Source of the DNA: Sphingobium yanoikuyae
GTDB taxonomy: Bacteria; Pseudomonadota; Alphaproteobacteria; Sphingomonadales; Sphingomonadaceae
Assembly (NCBI RefSeq): GCF_013001025.1
Contig: NZ_CP053021.1
Span: forward strand, 3,996,001-4,060,000
Reading direction: 5' to 3'
DNA length: 64,000 nt
The translations under genes and the position numbers were made by a program. The notes beneath the pieces are model-generated. The model was not told where the DNA came from. It saw only the letters and a list, made by a program, of their open reading frames with translations, and ran no database searches. This document shows positions 7,745 to 16,458 of the stretch, piece after piece. Numbering within the stretch: the first letter of the stretch is position 1; the number at the start of each line of letters is the position of its first letter.

Positions 7745-9328
7745 ATGCATCCGGTGGAATTGTTCGAACTGCTGGTGGCCATGCTGCTGGCGATCATCGC
7801 GCTTCATTATGCCGCGCATCGGCTGGGCCTGCCGCCAGCGGTCGCCTTGCTGACCGGCGGCACCTTGCTCGCCTTCGTGCCCGGCCTGCCGGTCATCTCG
7901 CTCGACCCCGAACTGGTCCTGGTCATCTTCCTGCCGCCGCTGTTGATGGACGGCGCCTGGTTCATTGCGCTCGGCCATCTGCGCCGCCACCTGATCGGCA
8001 TCATGTCGCTGGCGATCGGCGCGGTGATCTTCACCACGCTTGTCGTGGCCGCGGTCGCCCATGCCCTGATGCCCTCCCTGCCCTGGGCCGCCTGCGCCGC
8101 GCTGGGCGCGATCGTATCGCCGCCCGACGCCATTGCCGCGCGCGCCGTGCTGCAACGCGTGCATCTCCCCCGCCGCCTGTCGGTCCTGCTGGAGGGCGAA
8201 AGCCTGTTCAACGACGCCAGCGGCCTGGTCCTCTTCCGCTTCGCCATCGCCGCCGTCGCCACCGGCAGCTTCAGCGCGGTCGCCGGCCTCGAAAGCTTCA
8301 TCCTGCTCGCCGTCGGCGGGCTGGTGGTCGGCGGCGCGATCGGCGCCATCTGGGTGCTGCTGGTCCGGCGGCTGGGTGACGATTATCTGATGATCGCCTC
8401 TTCCATGCTGGTGCCCTGGTCGGCCTATCTGCTGGGCGAAGCCTTCCATGTCTCCGGCGTCATCGCCACCGTCGCCGCCGGCCTCATCTGCGGCTGGTAT
8501 CAGCATATCGTCTGGTCCGCCTCGGTGCGGATGCGCGGCACCGCCTTCTGGGCGGTGATGATCTTCCTCATGGAAGCGACCGTGTTCATGCTGATCGGCT
8601 CCTCGCTGCGCGGGGTGGTCGACCGGGTCGGCGGCTTTGCCGTCGTGCTCGACAATATGGCGGTGCCCGTGCTGCTCATCCTGCTCGCCCTCACCGCCGC
8701 CCGCTTCGTCTGGGTGTTCGGCTCGGACGCCATCATCCTGCTGCTGCGCGCAATGGGCCTGCGCCGCTACAGCCCGGTCGGCCCGCGCGGCGCCACCGTG
8801 CTTGGCTGGGCCGGCATGCGCGGCGTGGTGACGCTGGCGGTCGCGCTCTCCGTGCCGGAGGGCTTTCCGGGACGCGACTTCCTGCTGGTCGCGGCCTTTG
8901 GCGTGATCCTCGGCACCGTCCTGATCCAGGGCACGACGCTTGGCCTGCTGATCCGCTGGGCGGGCCTCTCCGACCCGATTCATGATCGCCCCCGCCTCAG
9001 CATGAGCGATGCCGAAGCCGCCATCGCCAGGGTCCAGGCCGTGCGCGTCGAACAGCTCGCCTATGATGCGTCGGGCGAACTCATCCACCCGCAACTGCTC
9101 GAACGCTATCAGCGCCGCGCCGTCCTCTCGAAAAATTATGCCGGGCAGGAAGAACAGTTCGCCGACCGGCTCCACGCCCATTTCGATCTGGTGCTGGAGG
9201 CAATCGCCGCCGGCCGCGCCGAACTGCTGCGCCTGCACCGCGCCGGCGACATTGACGAACATGTGCTGCAGGAACTGGAACACGACCTCGACCTGGAGGA
9301 GCTGACCGCCTGGTCGATGAAGTCGTGA
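7745..9328 (+). CDS. CPA1-family Na+/H+ (K+/H+) antiporter
   Basis: This 527-residue membrane protein has about 12 hydrophobic segments over residues 1-400 and a hydrophilic, partly helical tail of about 120 residues. Family motifs include VIFLPPLLMDGAW near residue 60, GAIVSPPDAIAARAV near 120 (the TM5 SPPD ion-binding region), LLEGESLFNDASGLVLF near 150 and WAGMRGVVTLAVALS near 355. It is expected to exchange protons for Na+ or K+ across the inner membrane for pH and salt homeostasis. The downstream nucleotidyltransferase-like gene overlaps its stop by 4 bp (GTGA), so the two are probably co-transcribed. Cation choice cannot be read from the sequence. Confidence 0.9.
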   Translation: MHPVELFELLVAMLLAIIALHYAAHRLGLPPAVALLTGGTLLAFVPGLPVISLDPELVLVIFLPPLLMDGAWFIALGHLRRHLIGIMSLAIGAVIFTTLVVAAVAHALMPSLPWAACAALGAIVSPPDAIAARAVLQRVHLPRRLSVLLEGESLFNDASGLVLFRFAIAAVATGSFSAVAGLESFILLAVGGLVVGGAIGAIWVLLVRRLGDDYLMIASSMLVPWSAYLLGEAFHVSGVIATVAAGLICGWYQHIVWSASVRMRGTAFWAVMIFLMEATVFMLIGSSLRGVVDRVGGFAVVLDNMAVPVLLILLALTAARFVWVFGSDAIILLLRAMGLRRYSPVGPRGATVLGWAGMRGVVTLAVALSVPEGFPGRDFLLVAAFGVILGTVLIQGTTLGLLIRWAGLSDPIHDRPRLSMSDAEAAIARVQAVRVEQLAYDASGELIHPQLLERYQRRAVLSKNYAGQEEQFADRLHAHFDLVLEAIAAGRAELLRLHRAGDIDEHVLQELEHDLDLEELTAWSMKS

Positions 9329-9879
9329 GCCCAATGGAAGCGCGGTTGCGCGACCTGCTGAACGCCGATCCCTGGCGCATGGCGATCCTGCATCTGCTCC
9401 GCTCGCTCGACCTGCCCGATGGCTGGGTCGCCGCCGGCTTCGTGCGCGATGCGGTCTGGGACCATCTCCACGGCTACGCCCCGTCGATACCCGTCGGCGA
9501 TATCGACATCATCTGGTTCGATCCCGGCCGGACCGATCCTGCGCTCGACCGGCAGATCCAGCGGCAACTGGCCGCGCTGCGCCCGGACGTCGACTGGTCG
9601 GTCAAGAATCAGGCGCGGATGCACCTGCGCAATCGGGACGCACCCTATGCCGATGCTGCCGATGCGATGCGCCACTGGACCGAAACGGCGACCGCCGTCG
9701 GCGTTTGCCTGACGCCCGACGACCGGCTGGAGGTCAACGCCCCCTTCGGCCTTGATGATCTGTTCGGCTTGCGGCTGGTGCCCGGCCCCGCCTTTCTCGG
9801 CGCAAGGCGGGCGATCTTCGATGCGCGGGTGTGCGCCAAGCGGTGGCTGGCGCGTTATCCCCGGCTCCAGCCCGGCTGA
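9325..9879 (+). CDS. Nucleotidyltransferase-like protein (COG3575 / DUF925 type)
   Basis: The 184-residue soluble protein carries features of the COG3575 nucleotidyltransferase-like family: WVAAGFVRDAVWDHLHGY near residues 33-50, then VGDIDIIWFDP near 57-67, corresponding to the DxD metal-binding motif, and FGLDDLFGLRLVP with AKRWLARYP near the C-terminus. The substrate is unknown for the family. The start is GTG 9325, overlapping the antiporter stop as GTGA; ATG 9334 is an alternative that removes three residues. It is convergent with the gene that ends at 9880, and only the stop codons separate them. Confidence 0.75.
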   Translation: MSPMEARLRDLLNADPWRMAILHLLRSLDLPDGWVAAGFVRDAVWDHLHGYAPSIPVGDIDIIWFDPGRTDPALDRQIQRQLAALRPDVDWSVKNQARMHLRNRDAPYADAADAMRHWTETATAVGVCLTPDDRLEVNAPFGLDDLFGLRLVPGPAFLGARRAIFDARVCAKRWLARYPRLQPG

Positions 9880-10281
9880 TCAGAGCGGCAGCAACGCACC
9901 CACGATCCAGCGTTCTTCGGCGCGCAGTACGCCCCAGGCACGGGCGGCGGCGCGGCTGTCCATCGCCTCGACGCCGATGCCGCGCGCTTCCAGCTCCCGC
10001 ACGAAGGCGCGGGGCGGCTGTTGCAACCCGCTGCCGGTACCCAGCAGCAGGAATTCAGGCTTCAGTTCCAGATGGTCGAACAGGTCGCCCAGCGCTGCGA
10101 CGCTCATCGCCGACACGAGCGGGGCGGCCTGCCAGGCGAGTGCCCGGACGGGGCTGAGCAACAGCCCGTCCGAGAAGACATCGTCCTTCACCCGGAAGCC
10201 CCGGCCCTGGAAGCCGGTGACGATCGGCCCCTGGCCGCTATCGTCGCGGCGCAGTTCGATTCCGGTTTGACGGTCGCTCAG
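9880..10281 (-). CDS. Mth938-like domain protein (DUF498), probable CTG start
   Basis: This protein of about 133 residues belongs to the Mth938/NDUFAF3-like family (DUF498). It shows GPIVTGFQGRGFRV, then LLLSPVRALAW, a central KPEFLLLGTGSGLQQPP, and AAARAWGVLRAEERWIVGALLP at the end. The gene commonly sits behind secDF in alphaproteobacteria; its molecular role is not established. No ATG, GTG or TTG lies in frame near the expected N-terminus. The only codon that gives a full domain is CTG 10281, which overlaps the secF stop as CTGA. Starting at the next GTG would remove the first beta-strands. I therefore infer a rare CTG start reached by coupling to secF. Confidence 0.75.
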   Translation of the reverse strand: MSDRQTGIELRRDDSGQGPIVTGFQGRGFRVKDDVFSDGLLLSPVRALAWQAAPLVSAMSVAALGDLFDHLELKPEFLLLGTGSGLQQPPRAFVRELEARGIGVEAMDSRAAARAWGVLRAEERWIVGALLPL

Positions 10282-11261
10282 GGCTGGGCTCCGTCGCGCG
10301 GGCCCATGCGCTCGGCCTGGGCGGCGATGCCGCCCTTCTTCGCCTTCTTCTCGGACGTCTGCGGGCTCAGGCCCAGCGTGATCAGCAGCGAGGAGGAGAC
10401 ATAGACCGACGAATAGGTGCCGACGATGATGCCCAGCATCATGGCCGCGGTGAAGCCGCGCAGCACATGGCCGCCCAGCAGCAGCAGCGCGCCCAGCGCC
10501 AGCAGGATGGTGACCGAGGTCATGACCGTGCGCGGCAGCGTCTCGTTGACCGACAGGTCGATCAGCGACTTCATGTCCATCTTGCGATATTTGCGCATAT
10601 TTTCGCGGATGCGGTCGTCGATCACCATCTTGTCGTTGATCGAATAGCCCACGATGGTCAGCACGGCGGCGATGATGTTGAGGTCGAACTCCAGCTGGGT
10701 GACCGCGAAGAAGCCCAGCGTCATCAGCACGTCGTGGACGATCGCGACGAAGGTCGACACGCCGAACTGCCATTCGTAGCGGAACCAAGAGAAGATCGCG
10801 ATGCCGATGATCGCCAGCACGACCGCCAGCACGCCATTCTGGATCAGTTCGCCCGACACCTTGCCCGACACCGTGTCATAGCGCGAGAAGGTGACGCCGG
10901 GGAACTGCGCCTCCATCGCCTTGCGGGTCTTTTCGACCACGGCATTGGCGGCGCCGGCGCCGCCCTGCTCGGGCAGCGGCAGGCGGATCTGCACCGTCTT
11001 GGGGTCGCCGAACTGCTGCAGCGAGCTTTCGCCCACACGCAGCCCCGCGATCGTATCGCGGACCTTGTCGGTCTCGACCGCCTGCGGGAACTTCGCCTCG
11101 ATCATCAGGCCGCCGACAAAGTCGACGCCCAGGTTCAGGCCCTTGTAGAAGGTCGCGCCGACCGCCAGCACGGTCAGCAGCAGCGTCAGGCCAAAGGCCC
11201 AGTGGCGCAGCTTGACGAAGCCGATATTGGTGTTGTCGGGGACGAGCTTGAGAAGTTTCAT
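10278..11261 (-). CDS. secF: Protein translocase subunit SecF
   Basis: SecF (327 residues) is an inner-membrane partner of SecD that uses the proton gradient to help pull preproteins through SecYEG. The sequence has one N-terminal helix (WAFGLTLLLTVLAVGATF), a periplasmic domain of about 90 residues, then five helices including VVLAIIGIAIFSWFRYEW and ADHRG-equivalent loop VGYSINDKMVIDDRIREN, the classical SecF signature near residue 205. NETLPRTVMTS is also conserved. It lies 21 bp downstream of secD and its stop overlaps the next gene. The length is typical for alphaproteobacteria. Confidence 0.96.
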   Translation of the reverse strand: MKLLKLVPDNTNIGFVKLRHWAFGLTLLLTVLAVGATFYKGLNLGVDFVGGLMIEAKFPQAVETDKVRDTIAGLRVGESSLQQFGDPKTVQIRLPLPEQGGAGAANAVVEKTRKAMEAQFPGVTFSRYDTVSGKVSGELIQNGVLAVVLAIIGIAIFSWFRYEWQFGVSTFVAIVHDVLMTLGFFAVTQLEFDLNIIAAVLTIVGYSINDKMVIDDRIRENMRKYRKMDMKSLIDLSVNETLPRTVMTSVTILLALGALLLLGGHVLRGFTAAMMLGIIVGTYSSVYVSSSLLITLGLSPQTSEKKAKKGGIAAQAERMGPRDGAQP

Positions 11262-11282
11262 GGGTTGTTCCTCCCGCCCCTC

Positions 11283-12884
11283 TTAAATGTGGATGTCCGT
11301 GGGACGAGTGCGACGCACCCAGCCCGAGACGAGAACGCGCGTGAAGGTCACGGCGGTGAACACGCTGGTCGCGATACCGATCAGCAGCACGATGGCGAAG
11401 CCCTTGACCGGGCCGGAGCCCAGCGCGAGCATGATGCCACCGGCGATCGCATGGGTCACGTTCGCTTCGAAGATGGTGCGGCTGGCTTCCTTGTAGCCGA
11501 ACTCGATCGCCTGCACGACCCCGCGCCCGCGCCGCCGCTCTTCGCGAATACGCTCATAGATCAGCACGTTCGCGTCGACCGCGGTGCCGATGGTTAGCAC
11601 GAAGCCGGCAATGCCCGGCAGGGTCAGCGTCGCGCCCAAAATGCCCATCACGCCCAGGATCACCAGCACGTTGATGGCCACGGCCAGGTTCGCATACATG
11701 CCGAACCGGCCATAGCTCACGAACATGAAGGCGGCGACGGCGACGACCGCGACGATCGACGCGACCAGGCCGGCGCGGATCGAATCGGCGCCCAGGCCCG
11801 GACCGACGGTGCGTTCCTCGACCACGACGAAGTTGACCGGCAGCTTGCCCGAGCGCAGCGCGATCGCCAACTGGTTGGCGCCTTCGACGGTGAAGCTGCC
11901 CGAAATCGTCGCCGACCCGCCCAGGATCGGCTCATTGATGTTCGGCGCCGACAGCACCTTGCCATCCAGGATGATGGCGAAGGGGCGGTTGACATTCTGC
12001 GACGTCACCTTGGCGAACTTGTTGCCGCCCGATCCGTTGAAGCGGATGGTGACATTGGGTTCGTTGGTCTGCTGGTCATAGGTCTGCTGGGCGTCGGTCA
12101 GCTCCTCGCCCGACACCATCACCTGGCGGTGGACCGCGATCATCGGCGGCCCGGCCGGATTGGTCGGATAGGGCAGAACTTCGCTGCCCACCGGCGCGCG
12201 GCCCTGGGCCACTTCGCTCGGGTTGGCGCTCATGTCGACCAGCTTGAATTCCAGCTTCGCGGTCTGGCCCAGCAAAGCCTTCAGCGCCTTGGGATCCTGC
12301 AGGCCCGGCACCTGCACGACGATGCGGTTGGCACCCTGCTGCTGGATGGTCGGCTCGCGCGTGCCCATTTCGTCGATGCGCTTGCGGATGACTTCAGTCG
12401 CGACCTGCATCGCGCTCTTCACCGCATTGTCGATTCCCGCCTGGGTCGGCGTGATGACGATGGTGGAGCTGTTGACCACCTCGACATTGAAGTCGCGCTG
12501 GCCGGTCAGGCCCGCACCCTGGGTCAGCGGGCGGATGCGCTCGACGGCGGCATCCACTTCGCTGGGGTTGCGGACCATGAAGCTGAGTTTCCCGTCACGG
12601 CTGGAAATATCGCCGATCGCGATCTTCGTCTCGCCCCGGCGCAGTTCCGTGCGGACCTGCTCCTCCATATTGGCGAGCCGCTGCTTGGCCACATCCTGGG
12701 TCGACGCTTCCAGCAGCAGATGGCTGCCGCCGGCAAGGTCGAGGCCCAGATTGACCCGCGTCTGCATGAAGGGGGGCAGCTTCGCCACCGTCGAATCGGG
12801 CAGGAAGCTCGGGACGGCGCAGAAGATGCCGATGATTAGCGGCAACAGGATGCCGGCGATGGCCCAGCGCGAGAAGTTCAGCAT
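11283..12884 (-). CDS. secD: Protein translocase subunit SecD
   Basis: SecD (533 residues) forms the SecDF proton-driven complex that assists late steps of protein export. Visible features are the N-terminal membrane segment, RVNLGLDLAGGSHLLLEA (D1 signature), the large periplasmic P1 region to about residue 330, then six membrane helices with LTLPGIAGFVLTIGTAVDANVLIYERIREE, the conserved TM4 region. The gene lies between yajC (7 bp upstream) and secF (21 bp downstream), the standard order. It has no separate promoter that I can see. Confidence 0.97.
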   Translation of the reverse strand: MLNFSRWAIAGILLPLIIGIFCAVPSFLPDSTVAKLPPFMQTRVNLGLDLAGGSHLLLEASTQDVAKQRLANMEEQVRTELRRGETKIAIGDISSRDGKLSFMVRNPSEVDAAVERIRPLTQGAGLTGQRDFNVEVVNSSTIVITPTQAGIDNAVKSAMQVATEVIRKRIDEMGTREPTIQQQGANRIVVQVPGLQDPKALKALLGQTAKLEFKLVDMSANPSEVAQGRAPVGSEVLPYPTNPAGPPMIAVHRQVMVSGEELTDAQQTYDQQTNEPNVTIRFNGSGGNKFAKVTSQNVNRPFAIILDGKVLSAPNINEPILGGSATISGSFTVEGANQLAIALRSGKLPVNFVVVEERTVGPGLGADSIRAGLVASIVAVVAVAAFMFVSYGRFGMYANLAVAINVLVILGVMGILGATLTLPGIAGFVLTIGTAVDANVLIYERIREERRRGRGVVQAIEFGYKEASRTIFEANVTHAIAGGIMLALGSGPVKGFAIVLLIGIATSVFTAVTFTRVLVSGWVRRTRPTDIHI

Positions 12885-12891
12885 GGTTGGA

Positions 12892-13227
12892 TCAGTCGTT
12901 CGCGGGCTTGGCGGTGGTCGGGTCGATCACGTCGGCCAGGGTCGACTTGACCGCCTTGACCTTCATGTTCGGCGCCAGCTCGATATCGACATAGATGTCG
13001 TCGACGCGCGCGACCTTGCCGACCAGGCCACCGCCGGTCACGACCTGATCGCCCTTCTTCACGGCGTCGATCTTGCCCTTATGCTCCTTCATCTTCTTCT
13101 GCTGCGGACGGATCAGCAGGAAATAGAAGACGACGAAGATGAGGACCAGCGGTGCCATCTGCACCAGGATACCGGCGCCGGAGGCTTGCCCGCCCGCGGT
13201 CTGGGCAAAGGCTGGAGTAATGAACAT
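12892..13227 (-). CDS. yajC: Sec translocase accessory subunit YajC
   Basis: YajC is a 111-residue, single-span inner-membrane protein that associates with SecDF and the holotranslocon. Its one helix (PLVLIFVVFYFLLI) is followed by the diagnostic RPQQKKMKEHKGKIDAVKKGD and then a small soluble domain with VVTGGGLVGKVARVDD. It is the first gene of yajC-secD-secF-(Mth938-like). The promoter must lie in the 245 bp between it and tRNA-Pro on the other strand; no clear consensus is visible. Confidence 0.96.
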   Translation of the reverse strand: MFITPAFAQTAGGQASGAGILVQMAPLVLIFVVFYFLLIRPQQKKMKEHKGKIDAVKKGDQVVTGGGLVGKVARVDDIYVDIELAPNMKVKAVKSTLADVIDPTTAKPAND

Positions 13228-13471
13228 GGTGGGACTTTCGCCTTGTTTTTCGGTCTCCCCAACCCGCAGGGCGCGGGCATGGGATCAAGCGCGGGCGGCT
13301 AACACAGATGGCCGGGGCAAGGCAACAAGCTTGGCTTTTCGCGCCCGGAATGACGGGCTTTGAAAGCATCGGGCAAGGGACGGGAAAGCCGGTCATTTGC
13401 ACGCCCCGCAAAAAGCCTGCATCGAATCCCTTGCAACTTCCAATTCATCCCTCTATTGGGCGCCCTCCGGT

Positions 13472-13548
13472 CGGGACGTAGCGCAGCCTGGTAGCGCATC
13501 ACACTGGGGGTGTGGGGGTCGGAGGTTCGAATCCTCTCGTCCCGACCA
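13472..13548 (+). tRNA. tRNA-Pro (anticodon GGG)
   Basis: The 77 bases fold as a complete tRNA with encoded CCA. The acceptor stem CGGGACG/CGTCCCG, D-stem GCGC/GCGC, anticodon stem TCACA/TGTGG and T-arm around TTCGAAT are all paired. The anticodon loop CTGGGGG gives GGG, reading CCC and CCU proline codons. The tRNA stands alone between the divergent yajC and the convergent nucleoside-hydrolase-like gene. No integrated element is visible at its 3' end. Confidence 0.95.
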
Positions 13549-13614
13549 AAATTCTCCGAACATCGCCATAATCCATGATTTTCGCCGCTTCGGCGGAGGG
13601 TCTGCCCCTGCGTG

Positions 13615-14637
13615 TCAAACGCTGCCGGCGCGGACCTTGGCAAACATGTCCGCAAAGGTCAGCCGGCTATCGATCCGGGTGAAGATGCGCATCGGTCGGC
13701 CGGCTGGATGTGCAACATAGCCCGCCTGATCGTTGATCCGCGGCGTCGGCCGGATCAGATAATCGCTCGACGCCGCATCGGGATCAAAGGAGGATTGCAG
13801 CGCGGTCAGCGTGACCAGCGGACTGTCCCCCAATATATAGGTTTCGCCGAGCGGCGCATCGATCCGCCTGATTGCCCGCTCCAGCTGATCCAGCAGATAA
13901 CGGCCGAGCCGCCCCGCCCCTGCCAGTTCCCGGTCGAGTTCGGCATGACTGATCATCAGCGTGCGATAGACGTTGCGCGGCACCTGCCAGATCTCGACCG
14001 CCGAATCGTTGAACAATGTCTGCGCGGCGGCCAGATCGATGGTCAGATTATATTCCTTGCTTGCCCGAACATGGACGGTGGGATCGACATCCCCATGTTC
14101 CGGCCCGCCGATCCAGACCAGGATGATCCGCCGCGCGATCTCCGGTCGCAGGCGCACCGCTTCGGCCAGGTCGGTCAGGCCAGCCCCCGCAACATAGAAG
14201 AGGGGCAATTTGCTATCAGTCCGTTGCGCTTCGGCGATGATCGCGGCCACCGCCGGGGTGGCCGATGGCGGCGTGCCGGGCGCCGGCGCGGCATTGCGCC
14301 CCGCCAGCACCGGCGGCCGATGCGGCAGCCGCATGCAATCCATCATGTCGCTGACGCATTGCACGGCATTGTCGGCTTGCCGGTCCGACCCGTCGAGGAA
14401 ATCTCTGGGATGAATATGCGATCCGATGACCAGCGGGATCTGCACCGAAGGCGACAACAGATGATGCGCCAGTTGGAACAGGCCATCGGGATCGCCGGAA
14501 AAATCATTGTCGATGATCACCCGGCTGCGGACCCGCGCGGTCAGGGCGTGAGCCGGCCCGGTCAGTGATGCCTGGCCGGCCAGCCCCACAAGCCCCGCCA
14601 GCCATGTTCGCCGATCGATGATAAGCCTGTTCTGCAC
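13615..14637 (-). CDS. Exported nucleoside hydrolase-like protein
   Basis: The 340-residue protein resembles inosine-uridine-preferring nucleoside hydrolases, which cleave N-ribosidic bonds using a Ca2+ bound by an N-terminal Asp cluster. After a Tat-like signal (DRRTWLAGLVGLAG, ending in GPAHA) comes RVIIDNDFSGDPDGLFQLAH. This corresponds to the family's DxDxxxDD cluster but is altered to DNDFSGDPD. The middle segment IILVWIGGPEHGD fits the fold. Start GTG 14637 is chosen because GGGGAGGG lies 6-10 bases upstream; a longer frame from 14679 would bury the signal peptide. Export is unusual for this mainly cytosolic family, so the substrate may be an extracellular nucleoside or another glycoside. 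Confidence 0.72.
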   Translation of the reverse strand: MQNRLIIDRRTWLAGLVGLAGQASLTGPAHALTARVRSRVIIDNDFSGDPDGLFQLAHHLLSPSVQIPLVIGSHIHPRDFLDGSDRQADNAVQCVSDMMDCMRLPHRPPVLAGRNAAPAPGTPPSATPAVAAIIAEAQRTDSKLPLFYVAGAGLTDLAEAVRLRPEIARRIILVWIGGPEHGDVDPTVHVRASKEYNLTIDLAAAQTLFNDSAVEIWQVPRNVYRTLMISHAELDRELAGAGRLGRYLLDQLERAIRRIDAPLGETYILGDSPLVTLTALQSSFDPDAASSDYLIRPTPRINDQAGYVAHPAGRPMRIFTRIDSRLTFADMFAKVRAGSV

Positions 14638-14731
14638 GACCTGACCCTCCCCATGTCGCCCCATTGGACATGCGGCCACATTGCGGGACCATGACCCACA
14701 ATGTCAAACAAGACCCGGAAATGCCGGAAGA

Positions 14732-15181
14732 TCAGCCCGCCGCCCCTGCCGTATCCTCCCTCTCGCCCGCCATCGCCAGCAGCAGGTCGATCTTGTCGTG
14801 CAGGCTGGCGATCTGCGCTTCCGATCGCAAATTGGTCTCATAGTCGAGCCGCGCCTCCAGCCGGTCCTTTGCCGCCTGGCGATTCTGGCTCATCATGATG
14901 ATCGGCGCCTGCAACGCGGCCAGCATCGACAGCATCAGGTTTAAAAAGATGAAGGGAAAGGGGTCGAAGGCGTGGCGCGCCAGCACCAGCGTGTTCAGCA
15001 GCGCCCAGGCGACCAGGAACAGGCTGAAGCCGATGATGAAGCGCCAGGAGCCGCCGATCGCCGCGACCCGGTCGGCCAGTCGCTCGCCATAGGTCTGGCC
15101 GTCATCGAACAGGCGGTTGAGATCAGGGGCCTGGGGCCCGCGGCGCAGGGAGCCGACGAGAAAACGGATGGCTGCATTCAT
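14732..15181 (-). CDS. DUF1003 integral membrane protein
   Basis: This 149-residue protein matches the DUF1003 family: LADRVAAIGGSWRFIIGF, a first helix (FSLFLVAWALLNTLVL), the conserved FDPFPFIFLNLMLSMLAALQAPIIMMSQNRQ block and a C-terminal coiled helix (AKDRLEARLDYETNLRSEAQI). Two membrane helices with a long cytosolic helix are predicted. The family role is unknown. The gene stands alone between a convergent-free 5' region and the start of the nucleoside hydrolase-like gene. Confidence 0.88.
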   Translation of the reverse strand: MNAAIRFLVGSLRRGPQAPDLNRLFDDGQTYGERLADRVAAIGGSWRFIIGFSLFLVAWALLNTLVLARHAFDPFPFIFLNLMLSMLAALQAPIIMMSQNRQAAKDRLEARLDYETNLRSEAQIASLHDKIDLLLAMAGEREDTAGAAG

Positions 15182-15505
15182 GGATCACCTCGTGCGACCG
15201 CGCCTTCGGGGCGGGCGGGTGATCCGAACCTGTCAGTTCGCCCCCATGCCCGAACGCGCGGTCTTTCGACTATGGTCGTTGTCGGACATGATTTCCTCGA
15301 AAAGATGGGCGGAATATTCCGGCTGGAACAGCATGGCCGCTAGACCCCGCACCGCGCCGGATCAATCCGCGCAATCATGAAATCTTGGTCATGTTAGGCG
15401 GCAGGAGCAGCGCCACGGCCTCGATCAGTTGCCGCTTGAAGTCCAGCAATATGGCTTGCGGACAAATAATGTGTAACTTGCCCCGTCACATCAGGGAGGC
15501 AGGGG
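15182..15505. other. Intergenic region with one possible minus-strand micro-ORF
   Basis: No convincing gene fills these 324 bp. On the minus strand an 18-codon frame encoding MSDNDHSRKTARSGMGAN ends just upstream of the DUF1003 gene. It has GAGG four bases before its ATG at about 15290. With no comparative evidence I do not call it a gene. The right part (15440-15505) is AT-richer and is a likely promoter region for the gene at 15506. Confidence 0.35.
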
Positions 15506-16105
15506 TTGGGGACTTTGTTGGTTGGCATGGCGATGGCCGTTCAGCAGGCCAGTATCGACAATGTTCGGCTGCCCCTGCAGCCTTCGCCCAAAGCACTCGC
15601 CCTGTCGGCCAATGGTGTGGAAACCATCCGGTTAACCGTGGCGCCGGACGGAACGATCGCTGGCTGCAACGCCCAAGTCGCGAACCACGGCCCGATCGAG
15701 GATCGGGACAATTGTCGAAAATTGCTGACGCTCAAGGCCATTCCCGCCAGCGATCAAGCGGGAACGAGCCTCCATGGCATGCTGGAGTTTAGGCTGTCCT
15801 GGAAGCGGACGGATGCGAACGCGGGTGCGCGGGCCGATGCTTCGTCTGGCGCAGATCTTTATCTGCCCTTGCGCCAGATGCCGGACGGGGCACGCGACGA
15901 TGCGACCACCAATGTCAATCTGGTTGTCGCCGCCGACGGCAAGGTAGAGACATGCGAGCCAACCAGCAGCAGTGGCAACATCGCACTCGACAAAGCCGCC
16001 TGTCAGGCCGTGATGCGAAGCGGCACGCAACCACTCAACGATGCCACTGGCACACCGGTCCGTGCCGTCCAAACTCTGGCGATCGGATTCAGCGTCCAGC
16101 CCTGA
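15506..16105 (+). CDS. Protein with two TonB-C-like repeats, function unknown
   Basis: The protein (199 residues from TTG 15506; 192 from ATG 15527) consists of two similar units. Each unit opens with a short VRLPL/LYLPL strand, then a TVAPDGTIAGC or VVAADGKVETC segment and a terminal NCRKLL or ACQAVM helix containing Cys. This is the pattern of TonB C-terminal domains (V-x-x-DG-x-V-x-x-C), here as a tandem pair without the N-terminal membrane anchor or Pro-rich spacer of real TonB. The ribosome binding site GGGAGGCAGGGG favours the TTG. No classical signal peptide is present. It may be a periplasmic binding module, but its function is not recognisable. Confidence 0.6.
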   Translation: MGTLLVGMAMAVQQASIDNVRLPLQPSPKALALSANGVETIRLTVAPDGTIAGCNAQVANHGPIEDRDNCRKLLTLKAIPASDQAGTSLHGMLEFRLSWKRTDANAGARADASSGADLYLPLRQMPDGARDDATTNVNLVVAADGKVETCEPTSSSGNIALDKAACQAVMRSGTQPLNDATGTPVRAVQTLAIGFSVQP

Positions 16106-16458
16106 TCGGGCACGATAACAGTGATTATCTCCAGAAGAAATTGATGAATATCCGGGTAAACCCCGCGCCTTCTGACGTGTGCCGCGCGCGAAAATGGCGC
16201 ATAGGCGTCGCGTCAGGGGCGCGTGCCGCGCTCGGCGTTAACGCGGCGCGCTGACCCAGCCCCTGTTGGACAGGACGCGTTCCAGTGCATGACCGACGCG
16301 CAGCAGAGGCGTTGCCGACGCGTTTCAGGCGCAAACGCCCCCAGAAGCCCGTTTACACTGTGAACTTCGGCAGGCGCGCACCTGCCATTCCACTCTGTCC
16401 TACAGATAACCATATGGGATAAATGATTCGCCATTCACGAACCATGGAAGGGCCGACC
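16106..16458. other. Intergenic region without a recognised gene
   Basis: These 353 bp hold no plausible reading frame in either direction. A perfect 10-base palindrome GCGTTAACGC (about 16235-16244) sits inside a wider imperfect GC-rich dyad. GGAAGGG at 16446-16452 is the ribosome binding site for the muramidase gene. Confidence 0.4.

Noticed and set aside
15272..15338. Minus-strand micro-ORF upstream of the DUF1003 gene
   Set aside because: It has a plausible ribosome binding site but is only 18-33 codons, with no terminator, helix or motif to support it.
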